A stretch of DNA of 53,672 nucleotides from Clostridia bacterium (lineage in GTDB: Bacteria; Bacillota; Clostridia; Oscillospirales; Acutalibacteraceae). Where the stretch lies: NCBI GenBank assembly GCA_017397125.1, contig JAFQKB010000077.1, forward strand, positions 1 to 53,672, given 5' to 3'. Positions 1 through 8,885 of this stretch are shown piece after piece; position 1 is the stretch's first letter, and the number at the start of each line of letters is the position of its first letter. The notes beneath the pieces were generated by a model. That model was not told where the DNA came from, ran no database searches, and saw nothing but the letters and a program-made list of their open reading frames with translations. Both the position numbers and the translations under genes were made by a program.

Positions 1-1476
1 CAGACGCAGGTCCCGGATGATCTGCATCCGCTCCATGGTGTCGATGTCGTGGTGCATATACCGCACCCGCACCCCGTGGGTGTCCAAATAGGTGGTCAGG
101 TCCTCCGCCATCTTTTTGGTCAGGGTGGTGACCAGCACACGCTCCTGCCGGGCGGCGCGGACACGGATCTCCTCCATCAGGTCGTCGATCTGTCCCTCCA
201 CCGGGCGCACCGAGGTCAAGGGATCCAGCAGACCGGTGGGGCGGATGACCTGCTCCACGGTCTGGGCGCTCTTGCTTTTTTCCAGGTCGCCGGGGGTGGC
301 GGATACAAACACCGCCTGGTTGATGTGTCCGTAGAATTCGTCAAAGTTGAGGGGCCGGTTATCGTAGGCACTGGGCAGGCGGAAGCCGTAGTCCACCAGA
401 CTCTTTTTGCGGGCATAGTCGCCGCCGTACATGCCCCGCACCTGGGGCAGGGTCACGTGGCTTTCGTCCACAAACAGCAAAAAGTCGTCGGGGAAATAGT
501 CCAGCAGGGTGCAGGGCATACTGCCCGCCGGGCGTCCGGACAGCACCCGGGAATAGTTCTCGATGCCCTTGCAGAAGCCGATCTCCTGCAGCATCTCCAT
601 ATCGTAGGTGGTGCGCTGGAGGATCCGCTGGGCCTCCAGCAGCTTGCCTTCCTCGGTGAATTGCCGGTGCACCTGCTCCATCTCCACCCGGATGCGCTCG
701 ATGGCGGCCGCCATCTTGTCCTGGGGGATGATGTAGTGGCTGGCGGGGTAGATGGCCACGTGGCTGATGACCGCCTTTACCTCGCCGGTGAGGGCGTGGA
801 TCTCGCAGATGCGGTCGATCTCGTCCCCAAAGAACTCCACCCGGAAGAGGGTCTCACCGGAATAGGCGGGGAATATCTCCACCACGTCACCCCGCACCCG
901 GAACTTGTTGCGGGACAGACTGATGTCGTTGCGCTCGTACTGTAATTCCACCAGCTTGTGGATGAGCTCGTCCCGGGGCTTTTCCATCCCCTGCCGCAGG
1001 GATATGACCATACTGCGGTAGTCGATGGGGTCGCCCAAGGTGTAGATGCAGGATACACTGGCCACGATGATCACATCCCGCCGCTCGGACAGGGCGGAGG
1101 TGGCGGAGTGGCGCAGCCGGTCGATCTCGTCGTTGATGGCGGAGTCTTTTTCGATATAGGTGTCGGTGGTGGGGATGTACGCCTCCGGCTGATAGTAGTC
1201 GTAGTAACTGACAAAATATTCAACCGCATTCTCGGGGAAGAATTCTCTGAACTCACTACAAAGTTGTGCCGCGAGGGTTTTGTTGTGAGCGAGAACGAGG
1301 GTCGGACGGTTGACCCGGGCGATGATGTTCGCCATGGTAAAGGTCTTGCCGGAGCCGGTGACACCCAGCAGGGTCTGCTCCTTGAAGCCGTTGTTCAGTC
1401 CCTCCACCAGGGCGTCGATCGCCTGGGGCTGGTCGCCTGTGGGGGCATAGGGGGATACCAGTTTGAATCGGTCCAC
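1..1476 (-). CDS. uvrB: Excinuclease ABC subunit B, C-terminal part cut by the window edge
   Basis: UvrB is the damage-verifying helicase-like subunit of UvrABC nucleotide excision repair. The first 492 codons are present. Walker A GVTGSGKT lies at about residues 38-45, the beta-hairpin region [12 protein letters not shown] follows, and the DEAD-like [15 protein letters not shown] is near residue 335. The reading runs open into helicase motif sequence ([12 protein letters not shown]) at the edge, so the last part of the helicase domain and the UvrC-interacting tail lie outside. The start is GTG at 1476, chosen because AAGGAGG sits 7 bases upstream and the protein begins with the usual [21 protein letters not shown] LexA-type box and a sigma-A-like promoter precede it. 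The identification is very secure. Confidence 0.97.
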   Translation of the reverse strand, partial: MDRFKLVSPYAPTGDQPQAIDALVEGLNNGFKEQTLLGVTGSGKTFTMANIIARVNRPTLVLAHNKTLAAQLCSEFREFFPENAVEYFVSYYDYYQPEAYIPTTDTYIEKDSAINDEIDRLRHSATSALSERRDVIIVASVSCIYTLGDPIDYRSMVISLRQGMEKPRDELIHKLVELQYERNDISLSRNKFRVRGDVVEIFPAYSGETLFRVEFFGDEIDRICEIHALTGEVKAVISHVAIYPASHYIIPQDKMAAAIERIRVEMEQVHRQFTEEGKLLEAQRILQRTTYDMEMLQEIGFCKGIENYSRVLSGRPAGSMPCTLLDYFPDDFLLFVDESHVTLPQVRGMYGGDYARKKSLVDYGFRLPSAYDNRPLNFDEFYGHINQAVFVSATPGDLEKSKSAQTVEQVIRPTGLLDPLTSVRPVEGQIDDLMEEIRVRAARQERVLVTTLTKKMAEDLTTYLDTHGVRVRYMHHDIDTMERMQIIRDLRL

Positions 1477-1497
1477 AGCAAGACCTCCTTTCTCTGC

Positions 1498-1511
1498 CGA
1501 ATATATGTTCG
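1498..1511. promoter_or_regulatory. LexA/DinR (SOS) operator of uvrB
   Basis: On the uvrB strand the sequence reads CGAACATATATTCG, which matches 13 of 14 positions of the Firmicutes LexA consensus CGAACRNRYGTTYG. It lies 12 bases downstream of the -10 element, over the expected transcription start, where a repressor would block uvrB. This fits the known SOS control of uvrB in Firmicutes. Binding itself is inferred. Confidence 0.8.
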
Positions 1512-1522
1512 AAAATCAATAT

Positions 1523-1551
1523 AGTATACCATATTTATCTGTAAAATACAA
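1523..1551 (-). promoter_or_regulatory. uvrB promoter (sigma-A type)
   Basis: On the minus strand, -35 TTGTAT (1546-1551) and -10 TATACT (1523-1528) are separated by 17 bases. The LexA box lies just downstream. Confidence 0.7.
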
Positions 1552-1608
1552 GGGTTTACGCATAAGAATTTCAGAGAAACAGTGTTTTTTCTATTTTTAC
1601 AAATTTCC

Positions 1609-1637
1609 TTGCATTTAGCGCTTTAATGTGCTACAAT
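1609..1637 (+). promoter_or_regulatory. proBA promoter (sigma-A type)
   Basis: TTGCAT (1609-1614), a 17-base spacer and TACAAT (1632-1637) lie 40 bases upstream of proB in an AT-rich divergent intergenic region shared with uvrB. No T-box or other leader structure is evident before proB. Confidence 0.7.
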
Positions 1638-1676
1638 AACAAAATAAATTTCCCAAGTGCAAAAGGAGCGAATTCT

Positions 1677-2465
1677 ATGCGTATCGTCGTGAAAGTGGGC
1701 ACCTCCACGCTGGCTCACCCCACCGGACTGCTGAATATCCGGCGGGTGGAGCAGCTGTGTCAGGTGATGAGCGATCTCAAAAACGCCGGTCACCAGCTGG
1801 TGCTGGTATCCTCCGGTGCCATCGGCATGGGGGTGGGCAAACTGTCCCTGCCCGGCCGTCCCACCGACATCCCCACCAAGCAGGCGGCCGCCGCGGTGGG
1901 CCAGTGCGAATTGATGTATACCTACGATAAATTGTTCACCGAGCACAACCACACGGTGGCGCAGATCCTGCTCACCGGTGCGGACCTCAGCCACGACGAC
2001 CGGCGGAATAATTTCTGCAATACCCTGTTCCGGCTGCTGGAGTTGGGCGCTCTGCCCATCGTCAATGAAAACGACACCGTGGCCACCGAGGAGATCGTCA
2101 TCGGTGACAACGACACCCTGGGCGCCATCGTGGCCACCCACGTCCGGGCAGATCTGCTGATCCTCCTGTCGGATATCGACGGGCTCTATACCGCCGACCC
2201 CCACACCGACCCTGCCGCCCGGCTGCTGCCGGTGGTAGAGGCCATCACTCCCGAGATCGTGGCGATGACCGGCGGCGCCGGTAGCACGCTGGGCACCGGC
2301 GGCATGCAGACCAAGATCCATGCCGCCCGGATTGCCACCGCCGACGGGGTGGAGATGGTGATCGCCAACGGACAGGATCCGGCGGTGCTGTACGACATCG
2401 TGGAGGGGCGCCCGGTGGGCACCCGCTTTGTTGCCAAGGAGGTGGTACCCTATGACCACCCGTGA
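1677..2465 (+). CDS. proB: Glutamate 5-kinase without PUA domain
   Basis: Phosphorylates L-glutamate at the gamma carboxyl, the first step of proline synthesis. The 262 residues make up one amino-acid-kinase domain: [12 protein letters not shown] at the start, VSSGAIGMG near residue 45, [17 protein letters not shown] near 135 and the [12 protein letters not shown] kinase motif near 205. Many ProB proteins are about 370 residues with a C-terminal PUA domain; here the protein stops right after the kinase domain. ATG at 1677 was chosen because AAAAGGAGC lies 8-9 bases upstream and the conserved KVGTS strand follows at once. The gene overlaps proA by 14 bases, indicating translational coupling. 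Confidence 0.95.
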   Translation: MRIVVKVGTSTLAHPTGLLNIRRVEQLCQVMSDLKNAGHQLVLVSSGAIGMGVGKLSLPGRPTDIPTKQAAAAVGQCELMYTYDKLFTEHNHTVAQILLTGADLSHDDRRNNFCNTLFRLLELGALPIVNENDTVATEEIVIGDNDTLGAIVATHVRADLLILLSDIDGLYTADPHTDPAARLLPVVEAITPEIVAMTGGAGSTLGTGGMQTKIHAARIATADGVEMVIANGQDPAVLYDIVEGRPVGTRFVAKEVVPYDHP

Positions 2466-3699
2466 GATCCTGGAGCGGGCCAAGGCGGCCTCGGCCCTGC
2501 TGTCCACCTTGACGACCGAACAAAAAAACGCCGCCCTGCTGGCTATGGCGGATGCGCTGGTGGCGGATACCGTCCCCATTCTGTCCGCCAATGCCGCCGA
2601 TATGGCGGCGGCAAAGGAGACCATCAGCGCCGTGATGCTGGACCGCCTGGCCTTGACCGAGGCCCGCATTGCCGCTATGGCAGAGGGTATCCGCCAGGTG
2701 GCGGCGCTGCCCGACCCGGTGGGCCGCCAGCTGGATAAGACGGTCCGTGCCGACGGGCTGACCATCTGCAAGGTGTCTGTGCCGGTGGGCGTGGTGGGCA
2801 TCATCTACGAGAGCCGCCCCAACGTGACCAGCGATGCCGCCGCCCTGGCGGTCAAGTCCGGCAACGTGTGCGTGCTGCGTGGCGGCAAGGAGGCCTGGCG
2901 CAGCGCCAATGCCATTGTCATTTCCCTGCGACGGGGTCTGGAGCAGACCGGCCTGCCGGCGGATATGATCAATCTCATCGAGGATACCACCCGCCAGAGC
3001 GCCACCGAGCTGATGAAGGCGGACGCCTATGTGGATATGCTCATCCCCCGGGGTGGCGCGGGGCTCATCCGCGCCTGCGTGGAGAACGCCACCGTCCCCT
3101 GCATCCAGACCGGCACCGGCATCTGCCACATCTATGTGGACAAGGCGGCGGATCTGGACATGGCGCTGGACATCGTGGACAACGCTAAGATGAGCCGTCC
3201 ATCGGTGTGCAATGCCTGCGAGGTGTGCCTGGTGCACCGGGATATTGCCGCCGACTTTTTGCCCCGGCTGCAGGCCCGGCTGTGCGACCCGGCCCGTCCC
3301 CATACCGCCGAGCTGCGGCTGGACACCGCCGCCGCCACCATTATTGACGGCACGCCGGCGGGGGAGACCGACTTTGATACGGAATTTCTCGATTATATCC
3401 TGGCCATCCGTGTGGTGGCGGACGTGGAAGAGGCCATCGCCCATATCGCCGCCCACTCCACCCACCACAGCGAGGCCATCGTCACCGCCGATCCGGCGGC
3501 AGCAGCCCGCTTTACGGCGGCGGTGGACTCTGCGGCGGTGTACGTCAACGCTTCTACCCGCTTCACCGACGGCGGCGAGTTCGGGCTGGGGTGCGAGATG
3601 GGCATCTCCACCCAAAAGCTCCATGCCCGGGGCCCTATGGGCCTGGCGGAGCTGACTACGTATAAATACATCATCACCGGAGAGGGACATACACGATGA
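2452..3699 (+). CDS. proA: Glutamate-5-semialdehyde dehydrogenase (gamma-glutamyl phosphate reductase)
   Basis: Reduces gamma-glutamyl phosphate with NADPH to glutamate semialdehyde, the second step of proline synthesis. The 415-residue length is normal. Seen are [17 protein letters not shown] near residue 110, the catalytic cysteine in SVCNACE near residue 253, and the C-terminal [23 protein letters not shown] typical of ProA. ATG 2452 lies inside the end of proB with AAGGAGG 9 bases upstream. Its stop overlaps the next start as ATGA. Together with proB and proC it forms one proline operon. Confidence 0.97.
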   Translation: MTTREILERAKAASALLSTLTTEQKNAALLAMADALVADTVPILSANAADMAAAKETISAVMLDRLALTEARIAAMAEGIRQVAALPDPVGRQLDKTVRADGLTICKVSVPVGVVGIIYESRPNVTSDAAALAVKSGNVCVLRGGKEAWRSANAIVISLRRGLEQTGLPADMINLIEDTTRQSATELMKADAYVDMLIPRGGAGLIRACVENATVPCIQTGTGICHIYVDKAADLDMALDIVDNAKMSRPSVCNACEVCLVHRDIAADFLPRLQARLCDPARPHTAELRLDTAAATIIDGTPAGETDFDTEFLDYILAIRVVADVEEAIAHIAAHSTHHSEAIVTADPAAAARFTAAVDSAAVYVNASTRFTDGGEFGLGCEMGISTQKLHARGPMGLAELTTYKYIITGEGHTR

Positions 3700-4154
3700 A
3701 CAAGAAAAAAGAACTCTTGTGGTTTTTGATCCCCTTTGTGCTGTTGACGGTGTGGTCGGTGTTTGGACCGCTGATTCCCTTGTCAAATCCGGAGACGAGC
3801 TTAATCGGTGAAAACTATGTAAAGCTGTTGATGGCAGACCCCACGTTTTGGGTGGCAGCAGGTAATACTCTGCTGTTGTATTGGGCTGTCGGTGGGGTGC
3901 TGGCGCTTGTGCTGGGACTGCTTGTGTGTCTGTTGCGGCGTTGGGTGTCTTTATCCCGCTGTCTATGGTATGTGGCGGTATTTGCTATCGCCACGTTGAT
4001 GGCCATGACGGTGTGGATCGCAGCGGAGCGGTTGGTGCCTACGGTGTATAGCTGGCTGTTTTTCGTGCAGATCGGCAATGCCGCAGCATTCTTTGTGTGG
4101 CTGGCAGAAGCGATCGTGACAGCGTTCAAAACAAAAAAACAGGGAGTGGAATGA
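3696..4154 (+). CDS. Small four-helix membrane protein in the proline operon, function unknown
   Basis: 152 residues with about four hydrophobic stretches (near residues 8-28, 50-78, 88-112 and 120-145), so an integral membrane protein. No family was recognised. It starts at an ATGA overlap with proA and ends one base before proC, so it is co-translated with the proline genes. Its codon use is poorer in GC than that of its neighbours (many TTG, TTT and GTA codons), which suggests a different origin. A link with proline or osmolyte handling is possible only from position. The open frame, the overlaps and the hydrophobic pattern make a real gene likely. Confidence 0.75.
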   Translation: MNKKKELLWFLIPFVLLTVWSVFGPLIPLSNPETSLIGENYVKLLMADPTFWVAAGNTLLLYWAVGGVLALVLGLLVCLLRRWVSLSRCLWYVAVFAIATLMAMTVWIAAERLVPTVYSWLFFVQIGNAAAFFVWLAEAIVTAFKTKKQGVE

Positions 4155-4155
4155 T

Positions 4156-4953
4156 ATGGCAATCGGATTTATCGGCGCCGGCAATATGGGCGGCGCATTA
4201 GCCGTGGCGGCGGCCCGCACCGTGGGCGGTGCCAACCTGCTCATTGCGGATGCAGACACCGCCAAGGCGGCGGCCCTGGCCGACACCCTGGGTGCGGCTA
4301 CGGCGGATAATGCCGGGGTGGCTGCGGACAGCGAATACATCTTTTTGGGCGTAAAACCCCAGATGATGGAGGATATGCTGGCCGATCTGCGCCCGGCCCT
4401 GGAGGCGCGGGCGGACAAGCCGGTGCTCATCTCCATGGCGGCGGGTCTGTCCATAGGATGTATTAAGGACTGGGCCGGTGATCTGCCGGTCATACGCATT
4501 ATGCCCAACACCCCGGTGGCGGTGGGCGCGGGTATGATCCTCCATACTGCCTCGCCGGATGTGACCGAGGCGCAGCTGGGCGGCTTTTTGGCTATGATGG
4601 CGGCCGCCGGCCGCCTGGGAGAGATCCCGGAAAAGCTGATCGACGCCGGCAGCTGCGTGTCTGGCTGCGGTCCGGCCTTTGCCTATCTCTTTATCGAGGC
4701 GTTGGCGGACGGCGGCGTAGAGTGTGGCCTGCCCCGGGCGCAGGCGCTGGACTATGCGGCCCAGACCGTGCTGGGTGCGGCGCAGATGGTGCTCACCACC
4801 GGCCGCCATCCCGGCGCGCTGAAGGATGCGGTGTGCAGCCCCGGCGGCACCACTATCGCCGGTGTCCACGCCCTGGAGGCAGGGGGCTTCCGCTCTCTGG
4901 CTATGGATGCGGTCACCGCCGCCTACGACCGGACGCTGGAACTGAAGAAATAA
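4156..4953 (+). CDS. proC: Pyrroline-5-carboxylate reductase
   Basis: Reduces 1-pyrroline-5-carboxylate to L-proline with NAD(P)H, the last step of the pathway whose first two genes lie just upstream. The 265 residues begin with the Rossmann motif GFIGAGNMGGAL (residues 4-15). FLGVKPQMM near 58-66, IRIMPNTPVAVGAGM near 115-129 and the C-terminal signature PGGTTIAGVHALE near residue 230 are all as expected for ProC. A GGGAGTGG site precedes ATG 4156. A strong terminator follows the stop. Confidence 0.97.
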   Translation: MAIGFIGAGNMGGALAVAAARTVGGANLLIADADTAKAAALADTLGAATADNAGVAADSEYIFLGVKPQMMEDMLADLRPALEARADKPVLISMAAGLSIGCIKDWAGDLPVIRIMPNTPVAVGAGMILHTASPDVTEAQLGGFLAMMAAAGRLGEIPEKLIDAGSCVSGCGPAFAYLFIEALADGGVECGLPRAQALDYAAQTVLGAAQMVLTTGRHPGALKDAVCSPGGTTIAGVHALEAGGFRSLAMDAVTAAYDRTLELKK

Positions 4954-4960
4954 CGAAAAA

Positions 4961-4985
4961 GCCGAGGCTGACGCCTCGGCTTTTT
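4961..4985 (+). terminator. Rho-independent terminator of the proline operon
   Basis: An 8-bp perfect stem GCCGAGGC/GCCTCGGC with a 4-base loop is followed by TTTTT, 7 bases after the proC stop. Confidence 0.92.
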
Positions 4986-5000
4986 CACGTAGTTGGTGGA

Positions 5001-5160
5001 GTTTAGCAAAGGCTTCCCCTTGAGGGGAAGCTGGCACGGCGCAAGCCGTGACTGATGAGGTGTTCTGCGTCAGTGGTTTTCCTTTAGGTCATTCAGAATT
5101 GTTGCCACCTCATCCGACCTCGCTATCGCTCGGCCACCTTCCCCTCAAGGGGAAGGCTAA
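5001..5160. repeat. MITE-like intergenic hairpin repeat
   Basis: About 160 bp with long imperfect inverted ends. The left end carries GGCTTCCCCTTGAGGGGAAG followed by CTGGCACGGCG. The right end, read backwards, carries GCCTTCCCCTTGAGGGGAAG followed by GTGGCCGAGCG. Each arm contains its own small palindrome (CTTCCCCTTGAGGGGAAG), and a second pair, GATGAGGTG/CACCTCATC, lies further in. I know similar sequences from intergenic regions of gut Clostridia. The repeat directly abuts the 3' end of the methyltransferase gene, so it may also act as a bidirectional terminator. There is no coding potential. Confidence 0.8.
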
Positions 5161-5163
5161 TGT

Positions 5164-5913
5164 TCATACTCTGCCAATGTAACAACGGGTTATGTATGGA
5201 TAACTCACTACTCCGTTTATGCTATGCTTATCAAAAACTTCTATAATTGCTTTTACATATTCATCGTAATACTTATCACCCGCTTTCGGTGCATAGGAGG
5301 ATGACAGATTGCGCGAAATAAATGTTTCTTTATCATATACAAGACTGTTTTCAAATTCTACAAAGGTAATTTCGCCTTCGAAGAAGTCATTGAAACTATT
5401 TGCGGAGAAATCAATACCATTGGAAGACCCTTTAAAGTTGGGACAATATTTTTTGTTTATCTCAAAATTGTCTTGGATAATGGGAGCGGTGGCGTTTCTG
5501 TCGTTCCAAACCAGAAATACTTTCCCGGTGTCGGATAGGAGTCTTTTACATTCACGCTTAAACAAACCTCTGTCAAACCAATGGAACGCTTGGGCAACCG
5601 TAATCAAATCAACGGAGTTATGATTGAGGGTTGTGCTTTCGGCAGAACCATTTACAGATGTTATGTTGGAAAACTCACCAAAGCACAATTCAGCCTTTGC
5701 TCTCATATCTGCATTGGGTTCGATTGCAAAAACCTGACTTACCAACGGTGCTATTTGTGCAGTGAATATGCCTGTTCCTGAACCTACATCAGCTACGACT
5801 GCATTGGGAGTAATAACCTTTTCATCAAGCAAATATTCGAACATTTTCTCAGGATAAGCAGGTCTGCCTTTTTCGTATACACTACCTTTTGCATCGAACT
5901 TTTTCTCGTTCAT
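5164..5913 (-). CDS. Class I SAM-dependent methyltransferase, low-GC and probably acquired
   Basis: A 249-residue cytosolic methyltransferase of unknown substrate. The SAM-binding motif I reads VADVGSGTGIFTAQIA near residues 48-63, followed by the acidic motif II AIEPNADM and a motif VDLITVAQAFHWFD typical of the UbiE/BioC-like Methyltransf_11/25 group. ATG 5913 has GGAGG 7 bases upstream; an upstream in-frame ATG at 5943 lacks a site. Base composition is much more AT-rich than every neighbour and codon use differs, a sign of transfer. It is the last gene of a leftward block and is followed by the hairpin repeat. Confidence 0.85.
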   Translation of the reverse strand: MNEKKFDAKGSVYEKGRPAYPEKMFEYLLDEKVITPNAVVADVGSGTGIFTAQIAPLVSQVFAIEPNADMRAKAELCFGEFSNITSVNGSAESTTLNHNSVDLITVAQAFHWFDRGLFKRECKRLLSDTGKVFLVWNDRNATAPIIQDNFEINKKYCPNFKGSSNGIDFSANSFNDFFEGEITFVEFENSLVYDKETFISRNLSSSYAPKAGDKYYDEYVKAIIEVFDKHSINGVVSYPYITRCYIGRV

Positions 5914-5944
5914 TGGAATCCCTCCTGTGCGGTGGATTGACACC

Positions 5945-6352
5945 TCATTCTGCGTCGAAAAGCATTTGCTCCACCAATTTCACACCATAGGCGATACACT
6001 CATTACACGAGCACAGCATTTTGCCGCCGGTGAGACCCTTAATCTCGGCGCACACACCGCTGCCGCAGTGGGTGACAAAATCCTCACTCATTTTGGCGCA
6101 CACCTTGTAGGTGTCCATCTTACTGGTAGGATTGGCGGCGTCGGCATTCAGCATACCGGCCACGAACACGGCCCCCGACAGCGCTCCGCAGGTCTGGGTG
6201 CGGCCACCCATCCCCGCCCCGAAGCCCTCGGTGGCGCGCTTGACTATGGCTGCGTCCAATCCCATCTCTTCGCAATAGGGCAGAGCCACCGCCTGGGCAC
6301 AGTTGAATCCCCGGTTGTGGTATTCCATGGCTAAGGCAAGTTTATCACTCAT
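5945..6352 (-). CDS. C_GCAxxG_C_C family redox-active cysteine protein
   Basis: 135 residues with the cysteine arrangement of the C_GCAxxG_C_C (TIGR01909-like) family: NCAQAV near residue 18, then TCGALSGAVFVAG, CGSGVC and CSCNECI. The family is thought to be redox-active or metal-binding, but no reaction is established. The gene lies 14 bases after the aldolase-like gene and 31 bases before the methyltransferase start, so the three are probably co-transcribed. Confidence 0.88.
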   Translation of the reverse strand: MSDKLALAMEYHNRGFNCAQAVALPYCEEMGLDAAIVKRATEGFGAGMGGRTQTCGALSGAVFVAGMLNADAANPTSKMDTYKVCAKMSEDFVTHCGSGVCAEIKGLTGGKMLCSCNECIAYGVKLVEQMLFDAE

Positions 6353-6366
6353 ATTTAGTCACCTTT

Positions 6367-7392
6367 TTATAATATCTCCTCCAGCATGGCCAGATCCTCG
6401 TCGGTGGTGGCCCAGCTGGTGGCAAAGCGCACCACCGTGTGGGTGGCGTCCGCCGGCTCCCAGATGCTGAAGCCCACCTTGGGCTGCAGCTCACGGAGCT
6501 TTTCGTTGTCCAGCAGCACAAACTGCTGGTTGGTGGGGGTGGCCTTGAAGAAGGTGTAGCCCTTGCGCAGGAACAGCGCCTTCATCTTCTCTGCCATATC
6601 GATGGCGTGGCGGCTGATGTCAAAATACAGCCCGTCGGTGAACAGGGTGTCGAACTGCACCCCCAGCAGGCGGCCCTTGGCCACCATGGCGCCGTGCTGC
6701 TTAACGATGGTGGGGAACTGGACGGGCATCAAACCCGGGCGGAACACCACCGCCTCGCCACACAGGGCGCCCACCTTGGTGCCGCCTACGTAGAATACGT
6801 CGCACAGCCGGGCCAGCAGGGCCGGGGTCACGTCGGTGTCATAGCTCATCAGACCGTAGCCCAGCCGGGCACCGTCCAAAAACAGCGGGATGTCGTACTC
6901 TTTACACACCGCAGACAGTGCCGCCAGCTCCTCGGCGGTGTAGAGGGTGCCGTACTCAGTGGGGTGAGAGATATACACCATACCCGGCTTGACCATATGG
7001 GGCCAGGTGGGGTCGGCGTAAAAAGCCCGGATATACTCTGCCACCTCGGCGGCGTCCAGCTTGCCGTCGTGGGCGGGCAGCGTCAGCACCTTGTGGCCGG
7101 TGTGCTCGATGGCACCCGCCTCGTGGGCGTTGACGTGGCCGGTGACGGCGGAGATGACCCCCTCATAGGGGCGTAGCAGGCTGTCGATGATCACCGCGTT
7201 GGTCTGGGTGCCGCCGGTGAGGAAATACACGTCGTGGTCGGGGCAGTCAAAGGCGGCCCGGATCTTATCCTTGGCGCTGTCCGACCAGCAGTCGTTGCCG
7301 TAGCCCGGCTGGATGGTCAGGTTGGTGGCGGCAAAGGCCTCCAGGATCTTGGGGTGCGCCCCCTGCAGATAGTCGCATTCAAAAGAAAACAT
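6367..7392 (-). CDS. ltaE: Low-specificity L-threonine aldolase / beta-eliminating lyase family
   Basis: A PLP-dependent fold-type I enzyme, expected to split L-threonine or L-allo-threonine into glycine and acetaldehyde. Of its 341 residues, the PLP lysine lies in FYVGGTKVGALCG near residue 203, the cofactor aspartate in PLFLDGARLGYGL near 170, and the N-terminal substrate loop is FLTGGTQTNA near 57-66. The length matches the family. The gene sits 6 bases after trmB. Other Beta_elim_lyase members with different substrates cannot be excluded from sequence alone. Confidence 0.88.
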   Translation of the reverse strand: MFSFECDYLQGAHPKILEAFAATNLTIQPGYGNDCWSDSAKDKIRAAFDCPDHDVYFLTGGTQTNAVIIDSLLRPYEGVISAVTGHVNAHEAGAIEHTGHKVLTLPAHDGKLDAAEVAEYIRAFYADPTWPHMVKPGMVYISHPTEYGTLYTAEELAALSAVCKEYDIPLFLDGARLGYGLMSYDTDVTPALLARLCDVFYVGGTKVGALCGEAVVFRPGLMPVQFPTIVKQHGAMVAKGRLLGVQFDTLFTDGLYFDISRHAIDMAEKMKALFLRKGYTFFKATPTNQQFVLLDNEKLRELQPKVGFSIWEPADATHTVVRFATSWATTDEDLAMLEEIL

Positions 7393-7398
7393 AGCTTT

Positions 7399-8079
7399 TT
7401 ACTCCTTTTCGTTGTGGATGGTGGCCTCTACCCGGTAGATGGGCAGACCCTGCTCCATAAAACGCCGCTCGTATTCGGTGACGATGTTGTCCTCGATGCC
7501 GTCGGCGTGCAGGTCGAGAGAAACGCTTTGTAGTGTGTACCCGGTGCGGGACAGCTGCTCCAGGGAATACTGAAAGAACACCCGGCCGTCGGTCTTTTGG
7601 ATGAGGGAGGCGTCGGGGGTGAGCAGCCCCTTATACATCTGGAGAAAATGGGGATGGGTCAGCCGGTGGGTAGCCTGCCGCTTTTTTGGGAATGGGGTGG
7701 AGAAATTGAGATACAGCCGCCGGACGCTGTGGGGCGGGATAAACCGGGGCAGATACTCGGCGTCGCACCACAGAAAGAGGATGTTGTCCAGCCCCTGCTC
7801 CTGTGCCGCCTCGCAGGCGGTCACCAGCACGTTGGCGTATTTTTCCACCGCCAAAAAGTTTACGTCCGGGTTGCGGGCGGCCAGTTCGCAAATAAAGCCG
7901 CCCTTACCGCAGCCGATCTCCAGCTCCACGGGGTTGTCGTTGCCGAACAGATCCCGGAAACACAGGTATTTGGGCTGCTCCTCTGCGTCAAAGCGGACCG
8001 CCTCGGCCCGCAGGTTTATGTACCGGCCGGCGCAGTCGGAAAGGCGCTCGTCCAGGTGCTTTTTTCGCCGCATTCGCAT
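7399..8079 (-). CDS. trmB: tRNA (guanine-N7)-methyltransferase with altered DPWPK motif
   Basis: Methylates G46 in the variable loop of tRNA using SAM. The 226 residues show the SAM motif VELEIGCGKGGFICELA near residues 50-66, the family block FLAVEKY and the substrate region LTHPHFL. The usual family signature NF-x-DPWPKKR reads NFSTPFPKKR here, so the Asp is Thr and the Trp is Phe. That Asp is thought to take part in catalysis, so activity or specificity might differ, or this may be a clade variant. ATG 8079 has AAGGAG about 11 bases upstream. Confidence 0.92.
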   Translation of the reverse strand: MRMRRKKHLDERLSDCAGRYINLRAEAVRFDAEEQPKYLCFRDLFGNDNPVELEIGCGKGGFICELAARNPDVNFLAVEKYANVLVTACEAAQEQGLDNILFLWCDAEYLPRFIPPHSVRRLYLNFSTPFPKKRQATHRLTHPHFLQMYKGLLTPDASLIQKTDGRVFFQYSLEQLSRTGYTLQSVSLDLHADGIEDNIVTEYERRFMEQGLPIYRVEATIHNEKE

Positions 8080-8156
8080 AGAAAATACGCTCCTTTTGCA
8101 AATTATACTGGAAATTTGCCGGATAATGTGTTACAATATATCTGTATATTGTATTT

Positions 8157-8744
8157 TTATAGTTTAATGACCAGCTCGGTGCCCGCCCGGCGCAGGCCCG
8201 CATCCCCGGTGAGCACCGCCAGATTGCTGCGGTACAGCAGAGCCGGGTCGGTTAAAAACTGCTCTTTGATCTGCTGGGCCTGCCATTGGTCAGAGACCCG
8301 CAGGGTGACGCTCAACAGATCCCGGCCCCGGTCCTGGACGGTGCAGGTGACCCCATAGCCGCCCTCTTCCAGGGGCTGGATATCCACCTTGTTGTCCCGT
8401 TCGATCTCCCGGCGCTTGAGCAGGTGCAGGGCGGCCTTGACCGACCGCTCCCGCAGGGTATAGGGCACTCGGACACCCAGGGATTGTCCGATCTGTGCGC
8501 CGGTGACGGTGGTGGCCAGCATACGGTCCTCGCTCTCCACCAGGTGCTGCAGACGCACCAGGTCCTGGATGGCGTCCTCGGTATCGAAATAGTTGGCCAT
8601 GCCGCCGGCGGTGACGATCTCGGTCACGGCGTCCCGATGGATGGGCTTGCCCACGGTGTCCAGCATATAGCATAGGAGGATACGAATCTCCTGTGAATTG
8701 GTCAGTCCGCCCGGCTCCACGCCGGCGGTAAAAACGTCTGGCAT
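8157..8744 (-). CDS. DUF4364 family protein, putative winged-helix regulator
   Basis: 195 residues resembling DUF4364, a family common in Clostridia and probably DNA-binding. The N-terminal half (LTNSQEIRILLCYMLDTVG, HRDAVTEIV) looks like a winged helix. The middle carries YTLRERSVKAALHLLKRRE, and the C-terminal part is beta-rich. Function is not known. ATG 8744 was chosen for AAGGAG 9 bases upstream and the start MPDVFTAG. A TATAAT with TG extension (GTGTATAAT) lies about 50 bases upstream on the same strand. The gene is 77 bases upstream of trmB and transcribed the same way. Confidence 0.8.
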   Translation of the reverse strand: MPDVFTAGVEPGGLTNSQEIRILLCYMLDTVGKPIHRDAVTEIVTAGGMANYFDTEDAIQDLVRLQHLVESEDRMLATTVTGAQIGQSLGVRVPYTLRERSVKAALHLLKRREIERDNKVDIQPLEEGGYGVTCTVQDRGRDLLSVTLRVSDQWQAQQIKEQFLTDPALLYRSNLAVLTGDAGLRRAGTELVIKL

Positions 8745-8885
8745 AGACGGAATCTCCTTATCTCTGATGGATGGCGGCGTCCAAAACTGCCGCAATAGAC
8801 ACATTATACACCATCTCAGCGTAAAAGAAAAGAGCGGAAAGAGGTTTTTACAAATCTTTTTTGCCGCCGAAAGGGGTATATTTTT

